The notes: a model not told the origin generated them from the sequence alone. Counted from the first letter of the stretch, positions 1 to 9,901 are shown. The stretch is 64,000 nucleotides of DNA from Rubellicoccus peritrichatus (GCF_033100135.1 NZ_CP136920.1:5327001-5391000), one strand, 5' to 3'. Numbers and translations are program-made.

Positions 1-1
1 T

Positions 2-2095
2 ATGGCGATTGGTAATATTGAGCATGCAGGCAGCGAATGGGGTGAAACGGATTATCAGGTTGGTGGAAATTCAGCGCATGATGTCCATAGATCAGTATTG
101 ATTAGCTTCCAGTACGCTTACGATTGCTGGATTGATAATGTCCGGAGCATAAGATACAACAGGACTATCACGGACGCAAGCCATGCCGATTACTATGATC
201 CTCGTAATGACCCAAATTCCACACACACTAATATGCTTTCCTGTGGGATTCGCTTGCATCGGTGTTTCAATATAAGTCTCGTCGACAGCAAAATGGAACG
301 ACCACAGTACGGAGGAGGTGGCGGGAATGGCTATATGATCCATCTCTCCCAATCCAATGACTGCCTAGTATCTAATTGCGACACAAACTACTCACGGCAT
401 GGTCTAACATTAACAGGTGCAGGCACTTCGGGAAATGTTTTCCACAGGTTCACTGATCAATTCACCGGTAAAGCAGTTGGAGACGGCACAGGCACTAATG
501 GATATTATAATACTAATGGCGAAGCTTGCGATACACACAACCATTTTACTCATTCAAATCTCTGGGATGGATGTCACGCCAATGATAGCCAATTCGAGGC
601 TTTTCATCGCCAAAAATGGGGAAACGAACCCTACCCCGGACTTTCCTCTGCCCATGGAGTTTTCTGGAACACATCAGGTGAAGGAACCCTCTACAGCGAT
701 CTTATCGTTTCCGATCAAGGAAGATATGGCTATATTATCGGAACAAGCGGTAATGTAAGTGCAGTTAATACCAACCAGATTTCAGGTATAAATACGGGAG
801 CGGCGGACCATAAGGAAGCGATTGGCAATGGCGACAATCTTATCCCTCAATCACTTTGGTTGGATCAAAAAGAAAAACGCCTTAGTGCCAGATTCTGGCT
901 GAGTAAAGACATTGGAAGTCCAAGCCCAATGGGGTCTAATACCACAAATGTAAGTGCAAAAAGTAATACAGTTATAGGTGCAGAAAATTCTTCACCTGTA
1001 AATACCGCCGATGCGCTGCATTTTGCTTATCGCAAGCTTGAGGGTGATGGCGAAATCTGTGTTTATCTAAACTCAGTTAGCTGTTCAAACATGTCCGGAA
1101 TAGCCGGTATCATGATGCGCGAGACCCTTGATGCAGGCTCCAAACAAGCATTTGTGGGAGTACGGCCAGATGGTAAAATCGAGTATGAACGCCGATACTC
1201 GACTAACCAAAGTGTTTCAAAAACGATACATCCTTTAACAATATCTACGCCATGCTGGCTACGCCTGACTCGAAAGGGTAATGTCTTTATTGGCGAGTAT
1301 TCCACTGATGGTAATAGTTGGATAGATATCTTCGCCTACGGTAAGGATCCCGCGACGCAGGATACAACAGTGAACATTGGGATGAATCAGGACCCGATCT
1401 ACGTAGGGCTTGCCACGACTAGTAGACAACATGGAACAAAGTGTACGGGAGTATTTGAGGAAGTCTACGTGAGTGAGCATTTGTGGGCGCTAACCTCTAT
1501 CAGCGATAATACTACTGGTAGTGCAGAAATTGATGGCATTGGAGATGTCCAATTCAGCAATACGCAAGGTTTGCATATCTACGACTACGAAGACGATTTT
1601 CAATTCGTCTACACCGAACTGGAAGGCGATACGAGAATAACTGCCAAGGTCTCGGCTTTAACTGATACAAGTGATCCTGGAGACAGCGCACACGGTTGGG
1701 CTTCTGCTGGGGTTATGATCCGCGAAGATTTCGAACCAGATGCACGAAATGTGTATGCCAAAGTAACACTGGATCGAGGCATTGCTGCGACACGCCGAGA
1801 ACAGGCCGAAGGGGACTCTTTCACGACACACCGTTTGGATGATGCCGTAGATCCAGAAGCTGTTGCCCCTTACTGGGTGCGTATCGAACGCATCGGCGAC
1901 ACATACACATCATACTATTCTAAAAAAGGGCATCTCTGGGTGGACATGGGCTCCATCAATTTTAGCACTAACCCATCAATACCAGGAGACACTCTGCAAA
2001 CATCAGCACTATTCGGTATCGCAGTGACAAGCCGCGACAGTTCTGGAAAAGTAGATGCCTCTATTACTAACCTTATAGTCGAGCCCATAGACTAG
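2..2095 (+). CDS. Secreted beta-helix protein with two C-terminal beta-sandwich domains (5' partial)
   Basis: The frame is open from the window edge to a TAG at 2093-2095. No signal peptide is visible, so the true start is almost certainly upstream and the ATG at 2 is probably internal. Residues about 1-300 are rich in Asn, Gly, His and short beta strands, as in right-handed parallel beta-helix (pectate-lyase-like) proteins; several short turns recur, such as NISLVDS and CLVSNCDT. Residues about 300-490 and 495-697 look like two copies of one beta-sandwich module: both carry an AG(I/V)M(I/M)RE motif, then a stretch on exposure or aging of a sugar-like surface, then a Y(S/Y)(T/S)..G..W motif, as in DUF1349/LamG-like domains. 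The role is probably binding or cleavage of an extracellular polysaccharide. The class is a family-level inference; the substrate is unknown. Confidence 0.7.
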   Translation: MAIGNIEHAGSEWGETDYQVGGNSAHDVHRSVLISFQYAYDCWIDNVRSIRYNRTITDASHADYYDPRNDPNSTHTNMLSCGIRLHRCFNISLVDSKMERPQYGGGGGNGYMIHLSQSNDCLVSNCDTNYSRHGLTLTGAGTSGNVFHRFTDQFTGKAVGDGTGTNGYYNTNGEACDTHNHFTHSNLWDGCHANDSQFEAFHRQKWGNEPYPGLSSAHGVFWNTSGEGTLYSDLIVSDQGRYGYIIGTSGNVSAVNTNQISGINTGAADHKEAIGNGDNLIPQSLWLDQKEKRLSARFWLSKDIGSPSPMGSNTTNVSAKSNTVIGAENSSPVNTADALHFAYRKLEGDGEICVYLNSVSCSNMSGIAGIMMRETLDAGSKQAFVGVRPDGKIEYERRYSTNQSVSKTIHPLTISTPCWLRLTRKGNVFIGEYSTDGNSWIDIFAYGKDPATQDTTVNIGMNQDPIYVGLATTSRQHGTKCTGVFEEVYVSEHLWALTSISDNTTGSAEIDGIGDVQFSNTQGLHIYDYEDDFQFVYTELEGDTRITAKVSALTDTSDPGDSAHGWASAGVMIREDFEPDARNVYAKVTLDRGIAATRREQAEGDSFTTHRLDDAVDPEAVAPYWVRIERIGDTYTSYYSKKGHLWVDMGSINFSTNPSIPGDTLQTSALFGIAVTSRDSSGKVDASITNLIVEPID

Positions 2096-2123
2096 CAGTC
2101 ACTTACATAAAGTGATACTTCCA

Positions 2124-3095
2124 CTACGATACCTTCAAAACACGACTGGGTTTCACCTTGCTTCGATAGCCTGGAGTAGCATCTGCATTGCTTCTAATAC
2201 GGTATAAACGAATAATCTCGTCCACAACTTTACTCCATGGAATACAAACACCCTCAACATTCAACGCACTTAATGATCTTTCATCTCCCGTACTGGTGAT
2301 GGGAAATTTGCTCCCAAATTCCTCCTGCAATGCCTTAGCACCTTCATCACCGATTGCAAAACAACCATCGAGTTTTTTATTATGCAATGATCTGGCCGAT
2401 TCTTTTGCTTCATTGTATCCCCAGTCCTTTTGATAAAGAATCTCTGCATCAGGAAAAACTTCCTGAAAGCCTTTCAATGCTCTTGTCGTAGCAAAGGTAG
2501 ACTTTCGACCAGCTAACATGGCAACATGCTTTGCACCTTTCTTCATTAACAGATGGCCGCATTTTTGCCCCATGGAGTAATGGTCAATAGCAACACGATC
2601 TGTAAAGACGGAATTAACTCCGGACTCAAGTTCTTCATCTACAATAAGACTGTATTGCAAGTGTGAGGAAAGATCTCGAAGGTCATAGCGCTGTCCCCAA
2701 ATAATACTGTATTGCCCTTTATAATATGACTTAAAGGCACTGCCTCTAACATGCCTGTAGGGGATGCCCTCTTTCGCGAGGCGCTCCTGGAGACAGTGCA
2801 AAAGTAATCCACCAAAGTTATCCTCACGAATGTGAGAATTGAATGAAAGAATAACCCCCTGAGGCGGTTGTTCTAAACCAGCAACATAAGTACCCGACGA
2901 AGGAATGCGATGCAAATACCCCTCCCTGGTAAGCTCATCAATCAGCCGATTGGCTGTCTGATAACAAATACCATAACGTTGTGCCAGTGCACGGTTGGAA
3001 CTAAATTTATACCCCGGACGGTGGTAGCCAGTTTGCAAACGTTCCACCAACTTCAATTTTACACGTTTCACGTGCTCAGTCCGAGGCCTAACCAT
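2124..3095 (-). CDS. GntR-type winged-helix regulator with LacI-like sensor domain
   Basis: This is a transcription factor of 323 residues. Residues 1-70 form a GntR winged helix: FSSNRALAQRYGICYQTANR is the recognition helix region, followed by the wing motif GYLHRIPSSGTYV. Residues about 75-310 match the periplasmic-binding-protein fold of LacI/GalR sensors, with HLLMKKGAKHVAMLAG, TRALKGFQEVFP and DGCFAIGDEG as recognisable blocks. In this architecture the sensor binds a sugar or sugar acid and changes DNA affinity. The gene stands alone, convergent with the beta-helix gene. It lies among polysaccharide-related genes and could control them, but no copy of the local 19-nt element is present in its own upstream region. 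Start is ATG at 3095. Family call is firm; ligand and targets are unknown. Confidence 0.85.
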   Translation of the reverse strand: MVRPRTEHVKRVKLKLVERLQTGYHRPGYKFSSNRALAQRYGICYQTANRLIDELTREGYLHRIPSSGTYVAGLEQPPQGVILSFNSHIREDNFGGLLLHCLQERLAKEGIPYRHVRGSAFKSYYKGQYSIIWGQRYDLRDLSSHLQYSLIVDEELESGVNSVFTDRVAIDHYSMGQKCGHLLMKKGAKHVAMLAGRKSTFATTRALKGFQEVFPDAEILYQKDWGYNEAKESARSLHNKKLDGCFAIGDEGAKALQEEFGSKFPITSTGDERSLSALNVEGVCIPWSKVVDEIIRLYRIRSNADATPGYRSKVKPSRVLKVS

Positions 3096-3183
3096 TTTTA
3101 CTTAAATTAACGTCACCAAAAAAGCAACTACTACAAGTACAGAAAAAGCACCCTTTTGTCAAGGACAAGAAGGCACATCGAGA

Positions 3184-3226
3184 AGTTCCTACATGCCTTG
3201 AGCATCCTCAAGTGCATGTAGGAACT
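3184..3226 (-). terminator. Long hairpin downstream of the PEP-CTERM gene
   Basis: A 19-bp arm at 3184-3202 pairs with 3207-3226 with one bulged base, around a 4-nt loop. It lies just past the stop of the PEP-CTERM gene at 3233, so it would sit in that mRNA's 3' end. No clear T-run follows on the minus strand, so it may protect the RNA end or act with Rho rather than as a classic intrinsic terminator. Confidence 0.45.
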
Positions 3227-3232
3227 CGAAAA

Positions 3233-4045
3233 TCAAGCAGCAAGTTTTCTTCGACGAACCAAACCGCATACTGCGAGAGCCAGCAGTCCAGCGACACTTC
3301 CGTAAAATGACGGCTCTGGAACCGCTGCGATATCCAGGTCATTACGAACAACAAAATTATCAAAGGTGAAGATAGCATTATCCGGCTTGTCAAATGCGAA
3401 TGCAAAAGCGGATACCTCAGTAAGCTCAGAGGTTGTCTGAGTGTTTAGCTGATTATCAACAATAACCGTTTGATCGACCCAAATAGCATAATTATCACCA
3501 TCAAGCGTATAGCTTCCACCGTCAGGTCCGGTATAAGTAAGGCCATCTATCGTCGACTTGTTTTCGTATATCGAAAATATATGAGCCACATCAGTAGTAA
3601 CAGTTCCGCCAGCAAAAGTATAGGTGTCACCTTGACCAATAAATTCGGCTTGAGTGATACGATTAGCAGCATGGCTACCAAAAGGAAGATCATTGGCTCC
3701 AATATATAAGTAGCTGGCATTATGAGTGAAGTTATCCGTCGTAACATTAAGCGAATATGACATACTCAGGATTGACGTAGGCGTAAAATTCCGGGCATTC
3801 ATAATATCAAGTCCCTGGTTAAATACAGCAGAAGTCCGGTCCAGAACGAGTTTCCCATCTACAATATTAAGTGTATCCGGAGAGACGGCAACGAGCTCAT
3901 TGAACTGGTTAGTACCAGTTCCGATATAGTCTGCAACGACATTGCTGGAACTAAAATCCTGTTCAAAAATTACGTCACCCGACAGAACTGCCGGCGCGAG
4001 TAAAGTGAGGAACGCTGGTAAGTGTTTTTTTATATAGTTTTTCAT
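3233..4045 (-). CDS. PEP-CTERM sorting domain protein
   Basis: This is an exported protein of 270 residues. An N-terminal signal peptide (MKNYIKKHLPAFLTLLAPAVLSG) is followed by a beta-rich body with a FEQDFSSSN start, as in concanavalin-like jelly-roll domains. The last 27 residues are a PEP-CTERM tag: VPEPS, a hydrophobic helix, then the basic end RRRKLAA. In the known pathway an exosortase cleaves near the PEP motif and the protein goes to the cell surface or extracellular matrix. No exosortase is encoded in this window. The gene is flanked by a regulator and by the Verru_Chthon-type pair, but spacing of about 150 bp upstream argues for its own promoter. Body function is unknown. Confidence 0.85.
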   Translation of the reverse strand: MKNYIKKHLPAFLTLLAPAVLSGDVIFEQDFSSSNVVADYIGTGTNQFNELVAVSPDTLNIVDGKLVLDRTSAVFNQGLDIMNARNFTPTSILSMSYSLNVTTDNFTHNASYLYIGANDLPFGSHAANRITQAEFIGQGDTYTFAGGTVTTDVAHIFSIYENKSTIDGLTYTGPDGGSYTLDGDNYAIWVDQTVIVDNQLNTQTTSELTEVSAFAFAFDKPDNAIFTFDNFVVRNDLDIAAVPEPSFYGSVAGLLALAVCGLVRRRKLAA

Positions 4046-4197
4046 GTCTATTGATTATTGAGTTTGATACGTGTGTGGGGATTGTTCTCATTAAGAACAA
4101 AATCATATTCCCGTAGAACAACATCCACTTTGCTCGTTAAGATGTCGGCCTAAAGCACTTGAGCCTCGGTGTAATGCGCTCTTAGATTATTGGCATT

Positions 4198-4887
4198 TCA
4201 TAAGGACATTCTCTCATAATCTGAGAGGATTCTGAATTTCATTGGACCAACATCGCGCGTCTCAGATTCTGATATCAATATTAAATATCGATACTTCTGC
4301 AAATGGCTCCACATGTTGGAATAGAGCGGGTGAATGCCATCCGGCGATCGAACAACAAAACCAACTGGAAATTCGGTGTCAGTAGTGAAAGGATCTTTGA
4401 GCAAAACGGTTTCCTGCGGAGCCAGATCAAAATGATCATCCCCAAATTTTGCCAATAGCTTCTTGTCAGTGAAATTGTAAAAGCGATAGCTACTAACTGG
4501 ATAAGCTTCAAAACTATCTTCGATTGCAACGATGGTATAACTTTCCCCTTCTTTAACAAATAAAAGAAGTGGCTGAGCCAGCAATGGGTTGAGGTATACC
4601 TGGGCGATCTCCTTAAACTCTTGTTGCCCTTCTCCCTCTTTCTTTTGAAAGAATACAACTGGGTTGGGTCCAATGTAGTTGATTAATGCCGATCTCCTCT
4701 GACTATGGATACGCATTTTTTCCATGCCTTCGTTGGTTCGAACAAAAACCTCACCTCGAATGGGACGATCCCAGCTGATACAGCTGAAAGAGGTGCTGAT
4801 CTGTTCCTCCGCACCAGCTAGCTTAAGCTGAAGCAATGGAATCATAACACACCAAAGAATGCATCTACCGTAGAAACTAAACATCAT
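4198..4887 (-). CDS. Small exported companion of the giant prepilin-like protein
   Basis: About 229 residues. I place the start at the ATG pair at 4887/4884, which overlaps the last codons of the upstream giant gene by 8-11 bp; a longer frame reaches 4986 but its extra residues only mirror the other gene. The N-terminus is a signal peptide ending near KLAGAEE. The mature part is mostly beta, with the block FYNFTDKKLLAKFGDDHFDL followed by an APQETV.L segment. Similar short proteins next to Verru_Chthon A-like genes carry a comparable block, by my recall. The overlap indicates translational coupling, so the two products probably act together at the envelope. No catalytic motif is visible. Confidence 0.7.
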   Translation of the reverse strand: MMFSFYGRCILWCVMIPLLQLKLAGAEEQISTSFSCISWDRPIRGEVFVRTNEGMEKMRIHSQRRSALINYIGPNPVVFFQKKEGEGQQEFKEIAQVYLNPLLAQPLLLFVKEGESYTIVAIEDSFEAYPVSSYRFYNFTDKKLLAKFGDDHFDLAPQETVLLKDPFTTDTEFPVGFVVRSPDGIHPLYSNMWSHLQKYRYLILISESETRDVGPMKFRILSDYERMSL

Positions 4888-7800
4888 CTTTATTGAGCCA
4901 ACGAAACTGAACAATTTTAAAACCACGACCAAATGTATCATTAAGACCATTGGGCGTAATGGCACTGACATCATCCCATGGTTCATTTTCAGCAGAATCT
5001 ACATAATCGGGCAGTCGCTGAACCAATGCCTCACACCAGGCACGCCCCTCGACTTGATCATTAAAACCAGCAACTTCCCCATAAGCTCGAATCACAAAGG
5101 TATCCGATCTGACGGATATGTAAGGTGCCAAAGGAGTCAGCAAATCGGCTTGTGTCAGCCAACCTGGAATTCCAGTAGCGGAATTACCCACCGCATTTTC
5201 TTCATAAAGATCGCTCACTAGCCCCCAATCATCACCGAAGTTATCACCATTTTGGCTGATATCATCATTAATATCAGCAACATCAATTGCCCTCGCCAAA
5301 ACACCCTGCAGCTGTTGATTGTTATCTGTTGAACCCGGTCGGCGATTAATAAAATCAGACAGACTCAAGAATGGTCCGCGTGTTTTGACCTCTTGAACAA
5401 TGGCACCAGCAAGTGCATCGATCTCAGCATCAGAAAGCTGGATGGGTGCATTCCAGTCATCCTTAGCATTGCTATCGGTTCCGATGTCAGCATTCGGCAA
5501 AGCAACCCGAGAAAACATAGCCCCATCTGCAGTCCCTGACGCAAAAGAACCATCGCCTTCGTAATAGTCAAAAGTATGCCCAAAGTTTGATGCAATGAAA
5601 GCCTTCCATGCTGTAACCGATGTTGAGTTCACATTGAATCCACCTTCCGGCGCCCAGTAAGCTGCTGTCTTCAGATAACCGTCAGCCTGACTCAATTCTG
5701 CTTGGGCGTCAGCATAATTCCCTTCTCCTATGTAAGCAAAACGCCGGTTGGACAGATTCGGATTTCCGTCACGAAAATGAGTTGGATCAAAAACTGAACT
5801 AATCTGCCCGCTTAAATCAAGATTACCGGACTCGGGAGATAAACTTGAGAAAAAGTAAGAATCATAGAGTGCCTCATTACTGAGATAAGAGATGTCATAG
5901 AGCGTCGGTCTCAAGTTATTGTTTTGATATCCATTTGTCAGCTGTTCGTTCAAGTCCAACTCATTAGAAGCGAAGTATGGAGGTGCCTGGCTATTACCAA
6001 TTGCATTCCTCGGCAAATAGGCAGATCGTGATATATTCGCATGCTGTAATGAGCCAAGGCTCCAAAGTGGAGCTGTTGGGATTTCCTGGAGAACACTTTG
6101 TTGCGAACCGTTACTGACAGAGTACCCATAGCCAAAGTATGTTTTGTCACCTCCCGAATAACTTTCAGGGCGCAAAGCATTATAAGAACCTGCACCATGC
6201 ATATCATGAACCTCAACAGTGTAACGCTCGGCTGTGGTCTCTGCACTGTGCTTCGCCAACCCCAAATATGCGAATGGATTTGTTCGCCCAAGCATTTCAC
6301 TAGGCACACCGGCATCGGTATTAGCCGGGTTCAGCCGAACCTCAATCGCCATAAACGGAAAACCATTTCCAATACCGATATCGTGAGGATATAATGTATA
6401 CCCTCCAACCGAATCAAAAGCATCGTGAATCGATGAGTCTGATCCTTTAGTATAGGCGCCACCAATTGAGCGTAAGATATGATCTTCAGAAAGAAAATCA
6501 CCGCCTTCTGCGATACTATCGGTATCGGTCATTAAGAAGTCCTGCCAATCCTGACTAATGATAGTTGCATCGTCATCCAGTCTGGATTCACGATACCGGT
6601 TATCGCTAACCCAATAGACATCATTGAGCGTGATGGCATACTGCGAGGGGATATTATCAACTACTGGCGACGGGACATTGTTTTGCGACTCACCTGCACC
6701 ACCATTTCTTGCTCGAGTAAAAGTTCGGGTTCTGGCCAAAGACGATGCTCGATAAAGCACAATGCCACCACTGGTATCCCAACCTGGTTCCAGAAATAGC
6801 GGCTGATCTCCCACTTCAATCTCCTCATTGTGGTAGGTTTCTGCTGCACTGAATATTCTTTGTTCACCGGGCTCCAGCACAATGGAATCACTTCCATCGG
6901 GTGGATTACCAATGATGAATCTGAAGGTTCCCGATGCCCTGCCTGCATTGTAGGGCATTGCTGTCGACATTATATTACCAATAGCCGCATTATAGCCCAT
7001 GTGGCTCGGATTACTCGGTGAGATTGGTTCATCCCAGGACAAATCAATACCAAACTGTGGTTGTCCAATCTGCACTTTATAGGCATTAAATGAGATCCGA
7101 GTGTTATAAGGATTCCAGACAACAGCAATTGGCTGAACCTTGACTGCGGTAATAGAACCCGGACCGTCATTCTTCACCTGCCATTGATAAGGGTTTTGCA
7201 AGCCATTATTGAAAACGCCAACCAGAGGGTTACCATCTGCATCACGATCGATACGATAAACGCCATCAGGCGGAGTAACGTTAACAAAGCTGTAAACCAT
7301 GAACATACGAACCACAACAGGTGCGACTTCATGAGCGGTCAGACGTGGAATGTTTGCGTATTCAGGACTCTGATTAATTTCATTAGCCTGAATTGGAAGA
7401 ACCTCAACATTGACGAAATTGTTTCGCGAATCGATGCTCTTCGATGAATCCTTACTATCCATGATATTGGTGTAAGTGAGTCGCATACCATGCAAAGTAG
7501 GGTTGCCATGTTCATCACTATAACGGTCACTTGCCGCAATGTAATTATAATCAACCGTATTAGGTCTGTATGAACGAGAGGCAATAACAGGATTTGAATC
7601 TTCTTCTTCGATATCTTTATAGAGACGGTAATAGTCTCTTAAGAAATGCCAGGTTGGACCGCGAACAAATGCGTCGTTGCTGATATCAAGTATAGGATAC
7701 TTAAACAGATAGCTGACCGGGCCCTTAATATACTCATCAAAGTAGGCACTGCCATCTGTTTCCGGATTATCCAAACGGAGTGAATCAGGATTCCCTCCAA

Positions 7801-8866
7801 ATGGTGAACTGTTAAAATCAGCATCGTCACTCTCAAAAAGGAAACTCAAATCCTTTTTCAATCCTCCGTTGCGAACATCAACTTGAAGCATAGTACTGCT
7901 CAAACCAATATCGTGGAAATAACCAGGCAGCACATCCCCCCAGTCGGCACCTGCTGAATTCTCAATATGGCCGGCATCGGAAAAATACAAAACACGGTCA
8001 AATGCCTGTGCCTGCCCCGAACTTGTATCTTCGAGATTGTAATCGCCCAAACCGGATATCGAAGCAATACCGACACCATCTGGCGCCATAAGATTATTCC
8101 TTGTGCCTGTGGATGCCGCATCCAGGTAGCGATCATCAACAAGGTTTATCGGGGCTTTTTGTCCCTCATCCGAAATCCAGTAAGCATATTTATCGGAAGT
8201 GACTGCATTGTCTTTCTCGATATCAACCTTTGGGGCAAAAACAAAATCATTAACATCCACTGAAGCCCCGGGATTGGTTCCACCTAATGAATTCATTCCG
8301 GCAAGCAAAGCCACATCCGGGTCGACAGGGAAAAAATCAGCATCAAGCGTCGTATTGATTTGGGGAATACTTCCCGCATAAGTGCTGTCATCATACTTTG
8401 ATACCAGCCAGCCCATGTGTTCAGCGTTTGGATTTCGAACCCACGTCTTGTCAAAGTAGTTTGAATCACCTGGATCAAATGCTTTTTCAGATGTATTCCA
8501 AACCCCAACCCAGTGACGGCGAGGGTCATCATCGGCAGCACCCAAGGCACTCGTTGATGGATCACCATCCGACTTCAATAACCATGATGAAGCACTGGCC
8601 CGCTGGTCCGGCCCCATTTGCTTTTGAAGATTTCCCAGGGCAACATTCAACCCGACAAGCGCATTTAACTTCGCTTGAGTGTGTGCTTTTTGCGCTGTGA
8701 CGGTGGAGGTCTGCACCAATGTTGATATAGATAAGCTGTAGAGGATCAAAACAATGAAACCCAACATTCCAATCGCTACAATGAGGGCAAAACCATTCCG
8801 CCTCTGCAATCTCTGCGCACTCCGGCCTGATAGTTCTGCACGGCCAAATTTGCTTCTATTCGACAT
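4877..8866 (-). CDS. Verru_Chthon cassette protein A-like giant prepilin-like protein
   Basis: This protein has about 1329 residues with a type IV prepilin-like N-terminus: a short basic leader (QRLQRRNG), then FALIVAIGMLGFIVLILYSL as a membrane helix, then a hydrophilic amphipathic helix rich in Ala, Gln and Leu. The G-F junction resembles a prepilin peptidase site. The rest is a very long low-complexity beta-rich exported region rich in Asp, Asn, Ser and Tyr, as in the Verru_Chthon cassette A family (from memory of TIGR02600). The usual cassette partners B, C and D are not in this window. Start: an upstream TTG at 8881 would add five residues, but I prefer the ATG at 8866. A 19-nt repeat element lies 115 nt upstream. 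The function of the family is unknown. Confidence 0.7.
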   Translation of the reverse strand: MSNRSKFGRAELSGRSAQRLQRRNGFALIVAIGMLGFIVLILYSLSISTLVQTSTVTAQKAHTQAKLNALVGLNVALGNLQKQMGPDQRASASSWLLKSDGDPSTSALGAADDDPRRHWVGVWNTSEKAFDPGDSNYFDKTWVRNPNAEHMGWLVSKYDDSTYAGSIPQINTTLDADFFPVDPDVALLAGMNSLGGTNPGASVDVNDFVFAPKVDIEKDNAVTSDKYAYWISDEGQKAPINLVDDRYLDAASTGTRNNLMAPDGVGIASISGLGDYNLEDTSSGQAQAFDRVLYFSDAGHIENSAGADWGDVLPGYFHDIGLSSTMLQVDVRNGGLKKDLSFLFESDDADFNSSPFGGNPDSLRLDNPETDGSAYFDEYIKGPVSYLFKYPILDISNDAFVRGPTWHFLRDYYRLYKDIEEEDSNPVIASRSYRPNTVDYNYIAASDRYSDEHGNPTLHGMRLTYTNIMDSKDSSKSIDSRNNFVNVEVLPIQANEINQSPEYANIPRLTAHEVAPVVVRMFMVYSFVNVTPPDGVYRIDRDADGNPLVGVFNNGLQNPYQWQVKNDGPGSITAVKVQPIAVVWNPYNTRISFNAYKVQIGQPQFGIDLSWDEPISPSNPSHMGYNAAIGNIMSTAMPYNAGRASGTFRFIIGNPPDGSDSIVLEPGEQRIFSAAETYHNEEIEVGDQPLFLEPGWDTSGGIVLYRASSLARTRTFTRARNGGAGESQNNVPSPVVDNIPSQYAITLNDVYWVSDNRYRESRLDDDATIISQDWQDFLMTDTDSIAEGGDFLSEDHILRSIGGAYTKGSDSSIHDAFDSVGGYTLYPHDIGIGNGFPFMAIEVRLNPANTDAGVPSEMLGRTNPFAYLGLAKHSAETTAERYTVEVHDMHGAGSYNALRPESYSGGDKTYFGYGYSVSNGSQQSVLQEIPTAPLWSLGSLQHANISRSAYLPRNAIGNSQAPPYFASNELDLNEQLTNGYQNNNLRPTLYDISYLSNEALYDSYFFSSLSPESGNLDLSGQISSVFDPTHFRDGNPNLSNRRFAYIGEGNYADAQAELSQADGYLKTAAYWAPEGGFNVNSTSVTAWKAFIASNFGHTFDYYEGDGSFASGTADGAMFSRVALPNADIGTDSNAKDDWNAPIQLSDAEIDALAGAIVQEVKTRGPFLSLSDFINRRPGSTDNNQQLQGVLARAIDVADINDDISQNGDNFGDDWGLVSDLYEENAVGNSATGIPGWLTQADLLTPLAPYISVRSDTFVIRAYGEVAGFNDQVEGRAWCEALVQRLPDYVDSAENEPWDDVSAITPNGLNDTFGRGFKIVQFRWLNKDDV

Positions 8867-8981
8867 AAAAATTAAACTCAACGAGGGCAGGCAACTGGGG
8901 TGACACCTGCTATTCCATTTATATAAGAGAAAATAAACTTTTTGAATATTCCCATCAACCCTTATTCAGAGCGCTCAAGAC

Positions 8982-9000
8982 AAACCGATATGATAACCCT
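8982..9000. promoter_or_regulatory. 19-nt upstream element, copy 1
   Basis: The sequence reads AAACCGATATGATAACCCT. It lies 115 nt upstream of the giant prepilin-like gene. Copies 2 and 3 lie upstream of two other leftward genes, all in the same orientation. Two AACC boxes are 12 nt apart, about one helical turn, so a protein could contact both on one face. Confidence 0.5.
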
Positions 9001-9048
9001 CGAGGCAGATCTAGAAGTTCACAAGTATCAGAATAGCAAAGCTTTATC

Positions 9049-9813
9049 CTAGTTTGAGTGTATCCAGTCGAGAAAGCTGCTCAGGCTTGGCTTAACCGAT
9101 TCAGTTGGGTAATACTCTAAGCCAATGTAGCCGTTGTACTGTTGCCTTTCCAACTCACGAATCAAAAAAGGATAATTGATCTCTCCCTTCACTGGTTCGT
9201 TTCGCCCGGGGTTGCCGGCGGCATGAAAATGGCCAATCTTGTCCAGGTTGTTGAAGATTCTCTGAGAAAGGCGCCCTTGCGTAACTTGCTGATGATAGAC
9301 ATCAAACAGTACCTTAATGTGGGGACTATTCAGTTCCTCAACAATGGAAAATGCCTCATCCGCACAGGAAAGGAAATAACCCGGGCCCGGCGAATCAACA
9401 GGATTGAGCGGTTCAACCAATAAAACAAAATTTGCCCTCTCCAGCAAAGGAACGCATTTGGCCAATCCATCAATCAAGTGCTGACGCATTTCAAAGCGAC
9501 TCATACTCGGCATCTCCATGCCGACCTGTGTAATCAGTTGGGAACACCCTAAACGTTTCCCCATCCGAATAGACTTCCTCAATCCGATAACGTAATCATC
9601 ATGCTGATCTGGATCAGTCAAACTGGTGAAGAGAGTACAAAAAGCACTGACAGGCATACCAGTCGATTCCCGCGCCTCGAGAACTTGCTGTGCCTTAATC
9701 TCATCCCATTTCCAAAACTCAAAACCATCGAAGCCGAGTTCCTGACAAGTTAGGACACTCTCAATTATGGACATTTCAGGGAAGACGGTATTCAAACAAA
9801 CGCTAATTTTCAT
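9049..9813 (-). CDS. Hydroxypyruvate-isomerase-like TIM-barrel sugar isomerase
   Basis: A cytoplasmic protein of 254 residues, AP-endonuclease-2-type xylose-isomerase-like fold. It starts MKISVCLNTVF and has VEPLNPVDSPGPGYF, then DVYHQQ, then IGHFHAAGNPGRNEP, GEINYPFLI and GYIGLEYYP. These blocks follow hydroxypyruvate isomerases (Hyi): two acidic metal ligands, a DxYH motif, and a HxHxA..PGRxEP motif. The reaction would interconvert hydroxypyruvate and tartronate semialdehyde or isomerise a related sugar acid. A 19-nt element lies 88 nt upstream. It sits between the giant prepilin-like gene and a secreted glycoside hydrolase, so it may handle a sugar released by the latter. Exact substrate is not shown by sequence. 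Confidence 0.8.
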   Translation of the reverse strand: MKISVCLNTVFPEMSIIESVLTCQELGFDGFEFWKWDEIKAQQVLEARESTGMPVSAFCTLFTSLTDPDQHDDYVIGLRKSIRMGKRLGCSQLITQVGMEMPSMSRFEMRQHLIDGLAKCVPLLERANFVLLVEPLNPVDSPGPGYFLSCADEAFSIVEELNSPHIKVLFDVYHQQVTQGRLSQRIFNNLDKIGHFHAAGNPGRNEPVKGEINYPFLIRELERQQYNGYIGLEYYPTESVKPSLSSFLDWIHSN

Positions 9814-9901
9814 GGATACAATAAAATCATCACTAAATTATTTATTACATTCATAGACCTCTTATCCATCGCCGCCAACTGTGATTATGCAACTCAGCCA
9901 G

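Noticed and set aside
4887-4986. Longer start for the companion gene
   Set aside because: The additional codons only overlap the end of the giant gene; signal-peptide start at 4887 or 4884 is better.
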